DNA of 64,000 nucleotides, taken from positions 124,001-188,000 of the forward strand of contig NZ_SZZW01000001.1 of NCBI RefSeq assembly GCF_009829915.1, written 5' to 3'. The notes beneath the pieces are model-generated. The model was not told the DNA's origin, made no database searches, and saw only the letters and a program-made list of their open reading frames with translations. This document shows positions 1 through 11,060 of this stretch, one piece after another. Source of the DNA: Pantoea sp. Nvir. Its GTDB lineage: Bacteria; Pseudomonadota; Gammaproteobacteria; Enterobacterales; Enterobacteriaceae. The translations under genes and the position numbers were made by a program. The first letter of the stretch is position 1, and the number at the start of each line of letters is the position of its first letter.

Positions 1-1081
1 CCATCAGCCCCACCGAGTAGGCAATGAGCGCATGCTGTGTCATTAAAGCATCAAAGGAAGTAAATTTGCCGTACTTAAACAGAACGATTGTTAAAGGACC
101 AGAAAGAATACCCATAGCCACTGCGCTTGGCAGCGCTAGAAGGAAGCAGACACGTAGTCCCCAGTCCATCAAGCGAGAATATTCATCATTATTTCCACTG
201 GTAAAATTCTTTGCTAGAGACGGTAGTAAAATAGTGCTGAGTGTCACACCCAGTACTCCAGACGGAAACTCCATAAGACGATCAGCGTAATACATCCAAG
301 AAACTGATCCGGAGACGAGGAAAGATGCGAAAATAGTATTAATGATCAGCGAAATCTGGCTGACGGAGACACCGAGGATCGCCGGTCCCATCTGATGTAG
401 TACTCGCCAAATACCTACGTTCTTCAGGTTAAGACGCGGCAACACTAACATACCAATTTTCTTCAGATACGGCAACTGATAGCAAAGTTGCAACACGCCG
501 CCAACTAGAACTGCCCATGCTAGCGCCATCACAGGTGGATGAAAATACTGTGCGGCGAAAAGAGAAAAGCTGATTATACTGATGTTCAACAAAGTTGGTC
601 CAAAAGCTGGAAGGGTAAAACAATTCCAAGTGTTAAGAATTGCGCCTGCCAACGACGCTAGAGAAATCAGTACAATATAGGGAAAAGTCACACGTAGCAG
701 CGCGCTAGTCAATGCGACTTTATCGGAGGAAAAACCAGGTGCAGTCACTAATATCACCCAAGGTGCAGCAATTATTCCAAGTATTGTCACCAGTGCTAGC
801 ACCAGCGTTAATAAACCAGAAACATAGGATATAAAACGCCGTGTCGTTTCATCACTTTGCTGACTTTTGTACTGTGCAAGAATTGGCACAAATGCCTGAG
901 AAAATGCTCCTTCCGCAAAAATACGGCGCAACAGGTTAGGTAACTTAAAGGCAACGAAAAAAGAGTCTGTGGACATTCCAGCACCGAATACCCATGCGAC
1001 AATGGTGTCGCGGACAAAACCCAATACACGAGAAAGTAAGGTGACAGAACTAATTGCTACCAGTGATTTTAATAGATTCAT
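1..1081 (-). CDS. murJ: Lipid II flippase MurJ (MviN), C-terminus cut by window edge
   Basis: MurJ moves lipid II across the inner membrane for peptidoglycan synthesis. About 360 of the usual ~510 residues are present. The frame opens [21 protein letters not shown], continues with [14 protein letters not shown] and keeps a series of hydrophobic segments typical of the MOP-family flippase, with MMEANP-like loops absent and the conserved N-terminal arginine-rich entry ([23 protein letters not shown]) intact. The frame is open from the start codon to the window edge. The start is supported by a strong AGGAGGT ribosome binding site 8-10 bases upstream. E. coli mviM, normally just upstream, is not recognisable. 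Identity is very secure. Confidence 0.96.
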   Translation of the reverse strand, partial: MNLLKSLVAISSVTLLSRVLGFVRDTIVAWVFGAGMSTDSFFVAFKLPNLLRRIFAEGAFSQAFVPILAQYKSQQSDETTRRFISYVSGLLTLVLALVTILGIIAAPWVILVTAPGFSSDKVALTSALLRVTFPYIVLISLASLAGAILNTWNCFTLPAFGPTLLNISIISFSLFAAQYFHPPVMALAWAVLVGGVLQLCYQLPYLKKIGMLVLPRLNLKNVGIWRVLHQMGPAILGVSVSQISLIINTIFASFLVSGSVSWMYYADRLMEFPSGVLGVTLSTILLPSLAKNFTSGNNDEYSRLMDWGLRVCFLLALPSAVAMGILSGPLTIVLFKYGKFTSFDALMTQHALIAYSVGLM

Positions 1082-1720
1082 AATTGGCGCACCTCCTAAA
1101 AAATTAGAAAATCAGCTAATTTAGAAAGAGCAGCCAACAGTACAGCTAATGGTCTGCTACCACAGCGAAAAATAATCATCACAGAACGTTACAGAGCGTG
1201 ATGCTCTTGCATAATTGTACCACACTTTTCCACCAGAGGCTACATCAAGTAATTCTATAGTTCCGCTAGGCACCTGATACTTCACTCTTTCTGACAAGAT
1301 CAGATCTCTAGTACAATAGTACACTAGTAATTACCAAATAGACTGGGTTTTTATACTGAATGTTTCACAGAAAAACCAGTGTACGTATATGAATTTTAGT
1401 TTTAAATTTGCAGCGTCTCCCAAGAAAAAAATTTATACTAGCTACATTAGTACTGTTCATATTATCATTTAAGGATTTATGAAAAAGGATTGGAATAGTA
1501 CTGCTTACATACGCAGTGCCCCAGAGTTACTTAAAATGTCATGCACTTAAAATGTCCAGTACAACTGGAATAACCCTAATTCTTATTTACACCCCCTATC
1601 GCTTTGATAGTAATCTGCTGGATTGCTGGATTTGCCCTAATATATATATTTTCCCATTCTTCCAGCAATGTTCTAATTGGAATTAACTCAATTCATTTTA
1701 AATATGAAAAGGATACTAGA
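1082..1720. other. Gene-poor gap between murJ and grxB
   Basis: E. coli has mviM, yceH, rimJ and mdtH here. I could not recognise any of them in six frames by eye. The first part must carry the murJ promoter on the minus strand. Codons upstream of the grxB start stay open from 1604 by chance but do not resemble glutaredoxin. Confidence 0.6.
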
Positions 1721-2386
1721 ATGAAACTCTATATCTACGATCACTGCCCCTTTTGTGTCAAAGCAAGAATGATTTTTGGCCTAAAAAATTTACCAGTGGA
1801 GCTCATTATAATGCGTAACGATGATGAAGAGACGCCAACTATGCTCATTGGCCAAAAGATGGTGCCTATTTTGCAAAAAAATGACGGTAGCGTGATGCCT
1901 GAAAGTCTTGATATTGTGCGCTTTATTGATAAAAGTGACGGCAAACCATTACTGATAGGTAAAACTAACCCAGAGATAAACGCCTGGTTAGCACATGTAA
2001 ATAGCTATATTAATAAACTTCTGTTTCCGTGTTTTGCTAAAGCCTCTTTCGTCGAATTTGCCAATCCAGAGGCAAGAGATTATTTTCGCAGGAAAAAAGA
2101 AGCGTCGGCCGGCAATTTCTTCGACCTAGAGAGACAAAAAATCCATTTGATTAAAAATATTAGCAATGATCTAAAACAACTTGACAAGATAATCGTAAAA
2201 CCTAATGCAGTAAACAGCGAGTTATCGGAAGATGATATTCACCTCTTCCCGTTACTACGCTCGTTAACGCTGGTGGCAAGCATTGACTGGCCTAACCGCG
2301 TGGCGGAATACCGCGACAATATGGCTGTATTAACTCAGATTAACCTATTATTTAATTCTATTAATAGTAATGAGAAACCGTCATGA
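1721..2386 (+). CDS. grxB: Glutaredoxin 2
   Basis: Grx2 is a glutathione S-transferase-like glutaredoxin that reduces protein disulfides with glutathione in the cytoplasm. The protein begins MKLYIYDHCPFC, so the redox motif is C9-P-F-C12 (CPYC in E. coli). The thioredoxin-fold domain (to about residue 75, with the cis-proline region MVPILQ) is followed by an all-helical C-terminal domain. Length is 221 residues against 215 in E. coli. I chose the ATG at 1721 rather than the open codons upstream because it matches the family N-terminus and has AAGGA at a suitable distance. The stop overlaps an ATG that begins a yceB remnant. Confidence 0.95.
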   Translation: MKLYIYDHCPFCVKARMIFGLKNLPVELIIMRNDDEETPTMLIGQKMVPILQKNDGSVMPESLDIVRFIDKSDGKPLLIGKTNPEINAWLAHVNSYINKLLFPCFAKASFVEFANPEARDYFRRKKEASAGNFFDLERQKIHLIKNISNDLKQLDKIIVKPNAVNSELSEDDIHLFPLLRSLTLVASIDWPNRVAEYRDNMAVLTQINLLFNSINSNEKPS

Positions 2387-2484
2387 AAAGTACGAGGTTG
2401 ATTCTCATAATCCTTGCTTATAATAAGTGCGGCATGGACCTAACATTCAGATACCATCAACCTATAGATACCTATCTTAGCTGA
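2383..2484 (+). pseudogene. yceB: yceB lipoprotein remnant, 33 codons
   Basis: An ATG overlapping the grxB stop (ATGA) starts a 33-codon frame ending in TGA TAA. It reads as a short signal-like leader (MKSTRLILIILAYNKCG) and then LTFRYHQPIDTYLS, which aligns with the LTQYTITEQEINQSL stretch just after the lipobox of E. coli YceB. E. coli has yceB exactly here, between grxB and pyrC. The remaining ~150 codons are missing and a terminator-like hairpin follows at once, so this is probably the stub of a deleted gene. The match is short. Confidence 0.5.
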
Positions 2485-2501
2485 TAAGCTCATAATATAA
2501 T

Positions 2502-2539
2502 AGAGAATGCATCATCAGATTTTGATGGGCCTCTTTTTT
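2502..2539 (+). terminator. Probable terminator of the grxB-yceB unit
   Basis: AGAG/CTCT and CATCA/TGATG pairings around a small loop are followed by a run of six T. The stem is imperfect, but position and T-run suit a rho-independent terminator for grxB. Confidence 0.5.
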
Positions 2540-3215
2540 CATTCTAATGTATTATTATAGTCAATGTACGGTAGTACAGCATTAGCAAACAAGTAATGCA
2601 GAAAATACTAGAAAGGTAAAGAGAGAGGGCAACGAATATAAAAATATATTAGTTAACTGTTCTAATTAACATTCATATTTCATCTAACTAATCTTAACTT
2701 AAAGAAGTCATAAAGAGCCTGTTCAGACCACGCTTTTTGATAAGAGCTAAGATCAATATTAGCCTTGCTGCTTCTTATACAGGACAGGTAGGAAGTATGA
2801 ATATACAGCTAAAATGCAATATTAATAGGACATTATTAGCATAATATATACTAAAATTAGTAAAAAATTGACGTTCGTTCCATTACATTTATTAAAAATT
2901 TCATTTCCCCAGAAGTCTGCTAATATGCTGAACGAGCGTTGACCGGAGTAAAAAGGTTAAGAGCTTGTAAAAAAAATTCCTAAAGAAACTGAAACGGAAG
3001 TAAGAAGCCTGTCCAGATAACCATCCTTATACTAACTATGAAATACTTATAGAATAGGACTGAAACACAACTTCCTACTTTTTACACACTTAACTACATC
3101 CCATCTATGCATATTTTTTCTATAAGAAAAAATGTAAAGAAACATCCAATGCTTTATGCTTTGGAACCTACTTATCCTATCCCTTTGCATCTCCTAAAGA
3201 GTCGGAACTTCACTG
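2540..3215. other. Gap before pyrC
   Basis: AT-rich DNA with no frame I can assign. It must contain the pyrC promoter and leader, but I cannot place it with confidence. Confidence 0.5.
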
Positions 3216-4262
3216 ATGACTGCACATTCTCAGCAACTTATCATTCGCCGCCCTGACGACTGGCATGTTCATCTTCGTGACGGCGTAATACTTAATACGG
3301 TTCTACCTTATACTAGTGCATTCAATGGACGTGCTATAGTAATGCCTAATTTAGTGCCGCCGGTAACCAGCATCGCCGCTGCATTGGATTATCGCAAACG
3401 TATTCTTTCTGCACTACCAGTTGAGCATCGCTTTACGCCTCTAATGACATGCTATTTAACTGATTTTTCAGATCCTGATGAGATTGAAAAAGGCGCTAGC
3501 ACTGGCGTCTTTATAGCTGCAAAACTCTATCCCATGCACGCCACTACAAACTCTAACCATGGAGTTACCAGCATTACCGCTATCAGTAATGTTCTTGAAC
3601 GTATGCAAAAGATTGGCATGCCGTTATTAATTCATGGCGAAGTAACCAACACAGCAATCGATATCTTTGATCGTGAAGCACGTTTTATAGAGAGTGTATT
3701 AGAACCGATGCGCAAGCAATTTCCAGAATTGAAAGTAGTACTAGAACACATCACCACACAGGAAGCAGCACAGTATATAGAAGCAGGCGACGAAAAACTT
3801 GGTGCTACGATTACACCACAACATTTAATGTTTAATAGAAACCACATGTTAGTAGGTGGCGTGCGACCACACTTCTACTGCTTGCCGATTCTCAAACGCA
3901 ACGTACATCAGAAAGCATTGCGTAAAGTAATCGCCAGCGGCAATGTACGCTTTTTTCTCGGCACTGACACTGCACCGCACTTACGTCATCTTAAAGAAAC
4001 AAGCTGCGGTTGCGCGGGTGTTTTCAACGCACCTATTGCGCTCTCTGCTTACGCAACAGTATTTGAAGAAATAGATGCTCTACACCATTTGGAAGCTTTT
4101 TGTTCAGAGAATGGACCGCGCTTTTATGGTCTACCATTTAATGAAAATTTTATCACTCTAGTACGTGAGCCTTGGAAGGTTGAAAAAGTCATTAGTATAG
4201 AAGAACATACACTTGTGCCTTTTCTAGCAGGAAAGACATTTCACTGGCGAGTGAAAATTTAA
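3216..4262 (+). CDS. pyrC: Dihydroorotase
   Basis: Catalyses ring closure of N-carbamoyl-aspartate to dihydroorotate, the third step of pyrimidine synthesis, in the cytoplasm. The product has 348 residues, the same as E. coli PyrC. Visible metal and active-site elements are HVHLRD near residue 17 (HxH), the carbamylated lysine in AAKLYPM near 103, LIHGE and LEHITT histidines (about 140 and 178), and the catalytic aspartate in [10 protein letters not shown] near 250. The other pyrimidine gene in the window is pyrD. The start gives the family N-terminus [17 protein letters not shown]. Confidence 0.98.
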   Translation: MTAHSQQLIIRRPDDWHVHLRDGVILNTVLPYTSAFNGRAIVMPNLVPPVTSIAAALDYRKRILSALPVEHRFTPLMTCYLTDFSDPDEIEKGASTGVFIAAKLYPMHATTNSNHGVTSITAISNVLERMQKIGMPLLIHGEVTNTAIDIFDREARFIESVLEPMRKQFPELKVVLEHITTQEAAQYIEAGDEKLGATITPQHLMFNRNHMLVGGVRPHFYCLPILKRNVHQKALRKVIASGNVRFFLGTDTAPHLRHLKETSCGCAGVFNAPIALSAYATVFEEIDALHHLEAFCSENGPRFYGLPFNENFITLVREPWKVEKVISIEEHTLVPFLAGKTFHWRVKI

Positions 4263-4810
4263 TCTACGTTTCCATTAGATCTCCGACATAGTTATTACAT
4301 AGAAGTGTGTAGTAGTTTACATTAATTCTTCTACGCACATATGAATCTTCTTATATTTAAGCTCATCTCTCCGGATAATCGGAGAGATGAGCTTACTGGC
4401 GTAGGAGGGTGTTTTTCTCTCTGTAGTACTGGAGATGCTTTTTCTTTAAAACTAGAAAATGATGTAAAGGCAGCTAACTCTCTGATGAACTAAAAGCTCA
4501 AACAAAGAGAAATTTGCAAGTATCAGAGGTATTTTTAGTGGCTCGAGAAAGCTCTAAGACCAAGTTCAGCACAGATAAAGTCATCAAGCAAAATTTCATT
4601 TTTAAGTCGCAAAATTCGTACTTATCGACCTAACATCAAACTTATACTAGAGAACTATTTTGATTTAGTACACTTCTCGATATTTTTTGAAATTTTTGAA
4701 CCCATTAATAATAGTTAACGCAGTGACTTTAAGTATTTTGTTGCTTTCACTTCTCTACATAATAACTCAAACAACGCGATTTATTAAAAAACTTGTTGAA
4801 ATTTACGGAA
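4263..4810. other. Intergenic region between convergent pyrC and trhO
   Basis: E. coli has dinI, bssS, solA, yceO, yceI and yceJ here. None is recognisable. The only clear structure is the perfect inverted repeat at 4361-4392. Confidence 0.6.
4361..4392. terminator. Perfect 13-bp inverted repeat between convergent genes
   Basis: GCTCATCTCTCCG, a six-base loop GATAAT, then the exact complement. It lies between the ends of pyrC (+) and trhO (-), so a bidirectional terminator is the simplest reading, although no T-run follows on either strand. Confidence 0.55.
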
Positions 4811-5785
4811 TCAACACAATGCACTGGACTCGTCTTTCTTATCCGACAATAAATGCAATTTATCCATACAAAATACGGTACAGCACTTGTGATACTTTAC
4901 TGCACAGTTTGAACACTGAATAAAGAGCGAATGACAGCTGTCATTGAAGCAATTTTTGTGTGTATCGCAAGGTGTACCACACTGATGGCAGTACGATAAT
5001 ACATCGTTAGAGATACGTTCACCCATACGTTCGTCGAATACGAAGTTTTTACCTTTAAAATGTACCGGTAACCTCTCTTCACGGGCACGCCGCACATATT
5101 CGATAATGCCGCCTTCAATGTGATAGATTTTTTTAAAACCATTGTGACGCATCCAAGCACTCGCTTTCTCGCAGCGGATACCGCCAGTGCAATACATGAC
5201 TATTTTTTTCTGTTTCTGTTGCTGTAGCATCTCTACTACCATTGACAGCTGATCACGGAAAGTATTAGCGGGGATTGATATTGCGTTATCAAACCGACCT
5301 ACTTCATATTCATAGTAGTTACGCATATCCACAAATACTGTATCTGGATCGCATAGCATGGCATTAACTTCTGCCGCTTTAAGGTAAGTACCAACATTAT
5401 GGGCGTTAAAGCTAGCATCTTTGATTCCGTCTGCAACAATACTATCACGGACTTTCAGTCGCAACACCCAGAAAGATTTGCCATCGTCTAGCGCAATATT
5501 CATCCGCAGTTTATCAAGCTCTGGAGAAAAACCGTACAAAAAAGTTTTCATCTTTTTATAGAGTTTAGTCGGGACGCTAATTTGCGCATTAATGCCTTCA
5601 TGAGCTACGTAGATGCGACCAAAGACCTTAAGTTCGTATAGGCTGAGATAGAGCATATCGCGAAAAGCTTTAGGATCAGCAATATAGAAATATTTATAGA
5701 ATGAAACAGTAGTGCGTGGTTCGATCTCCGTCAACATACGCGCCTTTAATTCTTTATTATTAACAATGTTATATAACACTGGCAT
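4811..5785 (-). CDS. trhO: tRNA uridine(34) hydroxylase TrhO (YceA), rhodanese-like
   Basis: TrhO performs prephenate-independent, oxygen-dependent hydroxylation of U34 in a subset of tRNAs. The sequence follows E. coli YceA closely: an N-terminal acylphosphatase-like domain ([12 protein letters not shown] to about residue 100), a rhodanese domain with active-site loop CTGGIRCEK near 180, and a cysteine-rich tail ([23 protein letters not shown]). I chose the ATG at 5785, with AGGA upstream, over a longer frame to 5842 because it gives the family start MPVLYN. At 324 residues it is about 25 shorter than E. coli at the C-terminus, where the E. coli tail is basic and poorly conserved. Confidence 0.95.
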   Translation of the reverse strand: MPVLYNIVNNKELKARMLTEIEPRTTVSFYKYFYIADPKAFRDMLYLSLYELKVFGRIYVAHEGINAQISVPTKLYKKMKTFLYGFSPELDKLRMNIALDDGKSFWVLRLKVRDSIVADGIKDASFNAHNVGTYLKAAEVNAMLCDPDTVFVDMRNYYEYEVGRFDNAISIPANTFRDQLSMVVEMLQQQKQKKIVMYCTGGIRCEKASAWMRHNGFKKIYHIEGGIIEYVRRAREERLPVHFKGKNFVFDERMGERISNDVLSYCHQCGTPCDTHKNCFNDSCHSLFIQCSNCAVKYHKCCTVFCMDKLHLLSDKKDESSALC

Positions 5786-7194
5786 GGTATTCATTCCTAT
5801 TTTTAAGAGAATTTCAACTCTAGATATGATACAGAAGTACACTAAGGCGCAAAGAAAATTTATATGGATATGATTTATTCATATAATAACTTCTTGACTT
5901 TCCTTTTTTAGTTTTTAATAGCATTTCGTTTATTTTATAGTAGGGGCAAGTAACTAAAGTTAGAAAATTAATAAGATACTTGTACTTGATCGGTGCAATA
6001 TGTGAGGTAAAATTTTTACATAATCCTATAATTACGAATTTTATGATAAAGTTCTCTATACAATAATTTTTAGACTTGGCCTAGTACTTCTTTCCTTCAT
6101 TTTCTGATCCTTACCCGTAAGATATATATGTTGGATTACGTTTGAGCTATCCACCCACTATGCGATTTCTGAAATGCTGAATGACTGCCCCTATCACAAC
6201 TTAGAATATTAATTAATATAGAGTTAATTGAAATTAATATCACACAGTGTTAATGTCACCAACATATTTAAAGTTAATCTAAATACTTATAGATGGAGAA
6301 TCTTCAGAAAGATAAAAACACATAGTAAATCTGCTTGTAAGAAGAGTATGCCTCCTAACACCGGAGTTATGTAATATACGTAAGCATATATCTCTTTGTA
6401 GAATATCCATCAGCTAATTTTAAGATAGGAACAATATGTTTATAAAAAACCGCACTTTTTAGTATCTACATACTATATATTTCCTTTAGCATCTTAAAAG
6501 TCACCAGAGGTACATTATGAAAGATGTAATGAATATTTAGTCGTTGCAACATTACAATCTTAACCGATGTTTAAGATTGTTATCAGATACACCTGACCTT
6601 AATAATTGCATAGATATCAAGGTGAGGTGGTGTGCCTTATTTCAAAATTAATGATCTACTTAGTATAGATTAGATTAATTGTAATCGTAAAAAGGAAGTA
6701 GTGTAGTAGCAATCTTAACAAGTAGATATTATAGAGCAAAAAGCACCACACCGAATACTAGTACTAAACTAAAAATAAAGAACCAACAATAAAGCTCCCG
6801 TGTATTTTACAAATAAGTGATGTTAACAGATGGTGTATTATATTATCTTTAAATAAAGAAATAGTATGTTATAAACCCACATAAGAAATTAATTTCAATT
6901 AAAGTTGTTAACGATGAGACCTTTTTATTGGTATTTAATATAAAGTAACTTACGTTAGGTGTAGAAATTATTATTATTTAAGAGAGTAGAAATTATGATG
7001 GTTTCTAACAGAGTGTGTCTGTTATTTTACTTTTTAGATTAGATCATACCATGTATGTTACATACATGGTATGATCTTTCTGACTATCCCAAAATTAGGG
7101 GGGATAATACTAAAATTAATCAGTTTATTTTATAAACGTATTGAATATAAACTAGAAATATAATGTAGAAACTCAGATAGAGTTGTTAGGATAG
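5786..7194. other. Gene desert where E. coli has lpxL and mdtG
   Basis: About 1.4 kb with no intact gene. By synteny lpxL and mdtG should lie here on the plus strand, but I could not match any stretch to them. The only strong structure is the 17-bp perfect hairpin at 7041-7077. Confidence 0.6.
7041..7077. repeat. Perfect 17-bp hairpin with 3-base loop
   Basis: The arm at 7041-7057 (AGATCATACCATGTATG) is exactly complementary to 7061-7077, around a TTA loop. It is AT-rich and has only three T after it, so it is not a standard terminator. It sits between the expected places of mdtG and msyB. Confidence 0.85.
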
Positions 7195-7405
7195 AAAGAC
7201 GACAGTAGTTAATTTATAGTATTTTTGATCCACAGCGGTAAGGTAGTACAAACTTTGTTTTTAACTAAAGTCATGATGGAAGTAAGTACACTGCACATCA
7301 AGAGTGGTTAACAGAAAATATTTTGTAGAAAAAGAATAAAAGCGAATGGAGGTTTAATCCTCTGCTCAAAAACGAAAAGAACGAAACAGCAGAATGCTAA
7401 GGAAG
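7195..7405 (+). pseudogene. msyB: msyB remnant
   Basis: Plus-strand translation near 7290-7400 gives HQEWLTENIL, a stop, then SEWRFNPLLKNEKNETAEC. This follows the C-terminal part of E. coli MsyB (RQEWQEENTLHEWDEGEFQLEPPLDTEEGRAA) position by position. Upstream, FVFN lines up with SVFDGD. Stops interrupt the frame and no start is left. E. coli has msyB in this place and orientation, next to yceK. Confidence 0.7.
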
Positions 7406-7433
7406 AATAAGATTGCTTACTGTACATACTTAC

Positions 7434-7665
7434 TCATAAGTAAGGCCCATATTGAGCATCAACCGGGAAAATCATAGTATTAACTATCATAAACATAGGC
7501 AAATCAAGTATAGTCAGCATCCTCCATAAGCCATCACCATGGACATCGCACTGTAAGCCAAAATAATATTTACGACCATGTCCTCCTCGTCCAGTCAGGC
7601 TGCGTCTGATAATACTGCCGTATCCACTTAGTGTCAGTGCAATTAACACTGCCCCAGTTTTTCAT
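7434..7665 (-). pseudogene. yceK: YceK-family (DUF1375) lipoprotein, frameshifted
   Basis: From a GTG at 7649 a 71-codon frame reads LSGYGSIIRRSLTGRG, then RMLTILDLPMFMIVNTMIFP and ends DAQYGPYL, clearly E. coli YceK (which ends HHGPYE) downstream of opgH as in E. coli. Two lesions are visible. The natural ATG at 7665 is out of frame because its A-run has five A; four would join it to the rest (MKTGAVLIALTLSG). The lipobox cysteine (LSGC) is now tyrosine (TAC). Translation from GTG is possible, but the protein could not be lipidated there. Probably a young pseudogene. Confidence 0.8.
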
Positions 7666-7780
7666 TAGATTTTTCACATGTGATACTCACTTTTAAGAGT
7701 TGCTATTGTCATTAATGTGCTTGGAATTTTTTCGCTCTTTTAAGTTAATAAAACGTATGAAGTTGTGAAAGTTACCAAAC

Positions 7781-10351
7781 TTAACTAGCTTGTGGCGGTA
7801 GTGCTAATGGGTTAAGCTTCAGCTTTTGATAGTTTTCTAACCATTGATGATATTTATCACCGTCTTCCCACAAACGTGTGTGTAATCGTGCTAGTACCAC
7901 TGGATCGTTAATCAATTGTAAACGTTGCTCAAGATTTAGCTTCTCTGGAGCGTTGCTCAGCGCTTGCTCAATACAACGATCTCGCGCGTAATCCAGTAAC
8001 TGGCTCCGCTTATGACGAGATGTTGCTAGCGCCGTAGCTAGCGCATTGAACGCTGGATGGAATAGCGCATGCATAAAGCCGTGTTTCAGCGCACGTTCAC
8101 GATTTATCTGCAGATAGCGATCGGTATCCAACAGCTCTTTTGGCGGATCGTGTTCTTCTGGTATCAGAAATAGCCTAGCACGCTTACTTTTTAAGCCTAC
8201 CGTTGCACGGCTTGACATGACTGATATGAAGGGCGACAGAATCAGCGAAAAGACAATCGGAGCTAGCCACCACAGGAAGTTGATATACAGTGCACCTATA
8301 CTAACCGCCCAGATGATGCCTAATAGCATTTGAAAGCCGTGACGACAGAATGCTTCGCTCCACGGCGTGGCGTAATCATCGCGCTGCGGAGAACTCCACA
8401 CCACCTCCCAGCCCCAAAAGGCACCTATCACAAATACCGTATGGAATAGCATGCGCACCGGTGCCAGTAGCACGGAGAAAAGCATCTCTAACATCAATGA
8501 AATAAAGAGACGAAAAGCACCACCATAAGGCTGTGGACCCTTTAACCAAATCAGTACTACGCTAAGTAGCTTAGGCAGAAATAAAAGGAACATAGTGGTA
8601 GAGAAAAGTGCGATGGCTTGTTCGGGCCGCCAATGCGGCCCGAACAAGAATAGTTGTCTTGGCTGCAGAAAGTATGTTGGTTCTATCAGAGTATATACAA
8701 CTTGTAATGCCGTAGAAAGCGTAAGGAACATGAACCAAAGTGGCGCCGAAAGATAGGACATCACTCCCGTCAAAAATACTGCACGATGAACTGGGTGCAT
8801 ATCTTTAACTAAGAACAGTCGGAAATTCATCAGATTACCGTGGCACCAGCGGCGATCGCGTTTCAACTCGTCTAATAAGTTAGGTGGTAATTCTTCATAG
8901 GATCCCGGTAAATCGTAAGCGATCCAGACTCCCCATCCAGCGCGGCGCATCAACGCTGCTTCAACGAAGTCGTGGGAGAGGATAGAACCAGCAAAAGATC
9001 CCTCTCCCGGAAGTGGAGCCAGTGCACAGTATTGAATAAAGGGCTTGACACGGATAATTGCATTATGCCCCCAGTAGTGGGACTCGCCAAGCTGCCAGAA
9101 GTGGAGACCGGCGGTAAATAGCGGACCATACACGCGCGTTGCGAACTGCTGGCAACGAGCATAGAGTGTATCCATTCCTGATGCTTTCGGCGAAGATTGG
9201 ATTATCCCGGCATTTGGGTTCGCTTCCATCATGCGTACCAAACCAGTGATACACTCACCACTCATTACGCTGTCTGCATCGAGTACGACCATATAGCTAT
9301 AGTTTCTACCCCAGCGACGGCAGAAGTCATCGATGTTACCACTCTTACGTTTCACGCGTCTCCGGCGGCGACGATAGAAAATTTTACCAGCGCCAATAAC
9401 GTCTTGCACTAGCTCCATCCACGCTTTTTGTTCTGCAATGGCAATGTCAGGATCACAGCTATCGCTCAGCACGTAAACATCAAAATGTTCCTTGTTACCA
9501 GTACGTACAACCGATTCCCAAGTCGCACGTAGGCCAGCGAAAACGCGCTCTACATCTTCATTGCAAATTGGCATAATCAACGCAGTACGGTGTTCTGGAT
9601 TCAGCGGCTCTTTGCTAATAGTCAAATATGTAATGCTATATTTACTACGCCCAATTAGTAATTGTAAAAAACCCATCAATGCGGTCCAGAAACCTGCAGA
9701 GACCCAGCAGAACAAAATCGCAAAAAGAAAGAGAATGATGGTCTGTAAAATATACGGCAGTATCTGAGTTACCGATTGCTGCCATTTCTGATCAAAAATC
9801 TCCATAAGAGAAAATAACTTCCAGCCTTGATAAGGCAGAATAGTTTTCATATACCAAGTTGCGACTACCGTCTGAAAAACAGTCAAAACCAAGAGCACGT
9901 AACGTCTTATTAAGCCAACATTACGCCACCTTTCTTCAGAGCTCTGCTCTTCTGCATTCGCGTAGCGATGTTTCAATTTTTTACCGCGTATCGAGTTCCA
10001 TGCACGTACTATCGGATTAGTTCGCCAAGCTTCCGGAAACATTAGTGAACGTTTTACCTCAGGTGTCGCTTTCAGAGTAGTGCGATCCAGGTAATCTTTA
10101 CCAAATTGCGCTCCGTTAGCCAACGAATCTGGCCATGCCATTTTAACCCGTGCTGACACGGACTTAAGCGGCGCATCATCAAGACGATCGCTGGCGGCTA
10201 CATCCTGACCTAGCGTATTGTGTAGAAAGTGAAATGTCTCAGTATGCTGCAGCGAAGCTTTTAAATGTGCTTTACCTGCCGTATTCAGCGGTAAAGCTTC
10301 CACATAATTTTGAGAAATAAATGTCGGCTTATTCATTGGCAGGTAACTCAT
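7781..10351 (-). CDS. opgH: Glucans biosynthesis glucosyltransferase H
   Basis: OpgH (MdoH) is the inner-membrane, UDP-glucose-dependent glucosyltransferase that makes the beta-1,2 backbone of osmoregulated periplasmic glucans. In E. coli it also binds FtsZ and delays division when UDP-glucose is high. At 856 residues (847 in E. coli) it is complete: membrane segments around 150-170 and 205-235, a GT2 catalytic domain with VVLDADS near 345, [13 protein letters not shown] and [10 protein letters not shown] (QxxRW-type) near 500, then further membrane spans. The ATG at 10351 has GGAG upstream; an in-frame ATG at 10336 matches the annotated E. coli start. Its partner opgG, directly upstream in E. 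coli, is a pseudogene here. Confidence 0.97.
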   Translation of the reverse strand: MSYLPMNKPTFISQNYVEALPLNTAGKAHLKASLQHTETFHFLHNTLGQDVAASDRLDDAPLKSVSARVKMAWPDSLANGAQFGKDYLDRTTLKATPEVKRSLMFPEAWRTNPIVRAWNSIRGKKLKHRYANAEEQSSEERWRNVGLIRRYVLLVLTVFQTVVATWYMKTILPYQGWKLFSLMEIFDQKWQQSVTQILPYILQTIILFLFAILFCWVSAGFWTALMGFLQLLIGRSKYSITYLTISKEPLNPEHRTALIMPICNEDVERVFAGLRATWESVVRTGNKEHFDVYVLSDSCDPDIAIAEQKAWMELVQDVIGAGKIFYRRRRRRVKRKSGNIDDFCRRWGRNYSYMVVLDADSVMSGECITGLVRMMEANPNAGIIQSSPKASGMDTLYARCQQFATRVYGPLFTAGLHFWQLGESHYWGHNAIIRVKPFIQYCALAPLPGEGSFAGSILSHDFVEAALMRRAGWGVWIAYDLPGSYEELPPNLLDELKRDRRWCHGNLMNFRLFLVKDMHPVHRAVFLTGVMSYLSAPLWFMFLTLSTALQVVYTLIEPTYFLQPRQLFLFGPHWRPEQAIALFSTTMFLLFLPKLLSVVLIWLKGPQPYGGAFRLFISLMLEMLFSVLLAPVRMLFHTVFVIGAFWGWEVVWSSPQRDDYATPWSEAFCRHGFQMLLGIIWAVSIGALYINFLWWLAPIVFSLILSPFISVMSSRATVGLKSKRARLFLIPEEHDPPKELLDTDRYLQINRERALKHGFMHALFHPAFNALATALATSRHKRSQLLDYARDRCIEQALSNAPEKLNLEQRLQLINDPVVLARLHTRLWEDGDKYHQWLENYQKLKLNPLALPPQAS

Positions 10352-10389
10352 CGCTCCAAGTTTCCGTCAATGTCTTATATCCGCACACT

Positions 10390-11060
10390 AGTGCGGTGTA
10401 TATTTTAGTAAACTGCTTTTTATTTATAACACTCAGAAGATGCAGCAGCACTAAACTCCAGCTTTTAGTAGCCTGGTTATAGTGCATGATTTTGCTCCAT
10501 TAATTCACCGTTGTTGCCTACTCCGACTCTAGTTATAATCTGAGTATTCCCCTTATTGCTTGGCCTACGTAGTCAATGATAAAAGCAATAAGTCTGTTCA
10601 ATTGACGTACTAGATTGGATTTCTTGACAGTTTTCGCCAAAAGCAGCGTATTTTTTATCCATGCGGTATAGTCATAATAAAGTTTTTTTTTCCGTCATGT
10701 GTAGAGTGTAAAAGGTAACTAAAGTACATCTCTTTCCCGAGATACAGTAATTTTTTTGGCGTCCAAAAGACAACAATATTAATCTTTGATTGAGTATATT
10801 GTCGGAATTTTAATCTGTGCCACACTGTCTTTACCCCAGTTGCTCGAAGGTACAACAACCCGCTAGAGCTAGAAGCCGTATAACATGCCTATCATAAAAA
10901 TCCTGATAGTGGCTACAATAGCGGCTAATCTACAACAGCCCAAAAGCTTTTGGGATTTCAATTGTATAATCGCTCAATAAAACATTTTAAAATCTGTAAA
11001 ATATAAATTTTAAATTGATTAATCATTATATTAAAAGTGATACAGATGAAATAGTCAGGG
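10390..11060 (-). pseudogene. opgG: opgG (periplasmic glucan branching protein) remnant
   Basis: OpgG is the periplasmic partner needed for glucan synthesis. Fragments on the minus strand upstream of opgH follow E. coli OpgG in order: EIPKAFGLL (ENPQGFGLL) near 10950, QDFYDRHVIR (EDLDDRYDLR), INIVVFWTPKKLLYLGKEM (DNIVAYWTPDQLPEPGKEM) near 10750, KKSNLVRQLNRLIAFIIDY (KQSNLIRQPDGTIAFVVDF) near 10600, and HYNQATKSWSLV (RYNPVTKGWRLV) near 10450. Stops and frame changes separate them. The N-terminal half was not found. The gene is clearly dead. Confidence 0.85.

Noticed and set aside
4687-4923. 78-codon plus-strand frame with a hydrophobic start
   Set aside because: It begins at TTG without a ribosome site and its second half is antisense to the trhO C-terminus. 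AT-rich DNA easily gives such hydrophobic frames.
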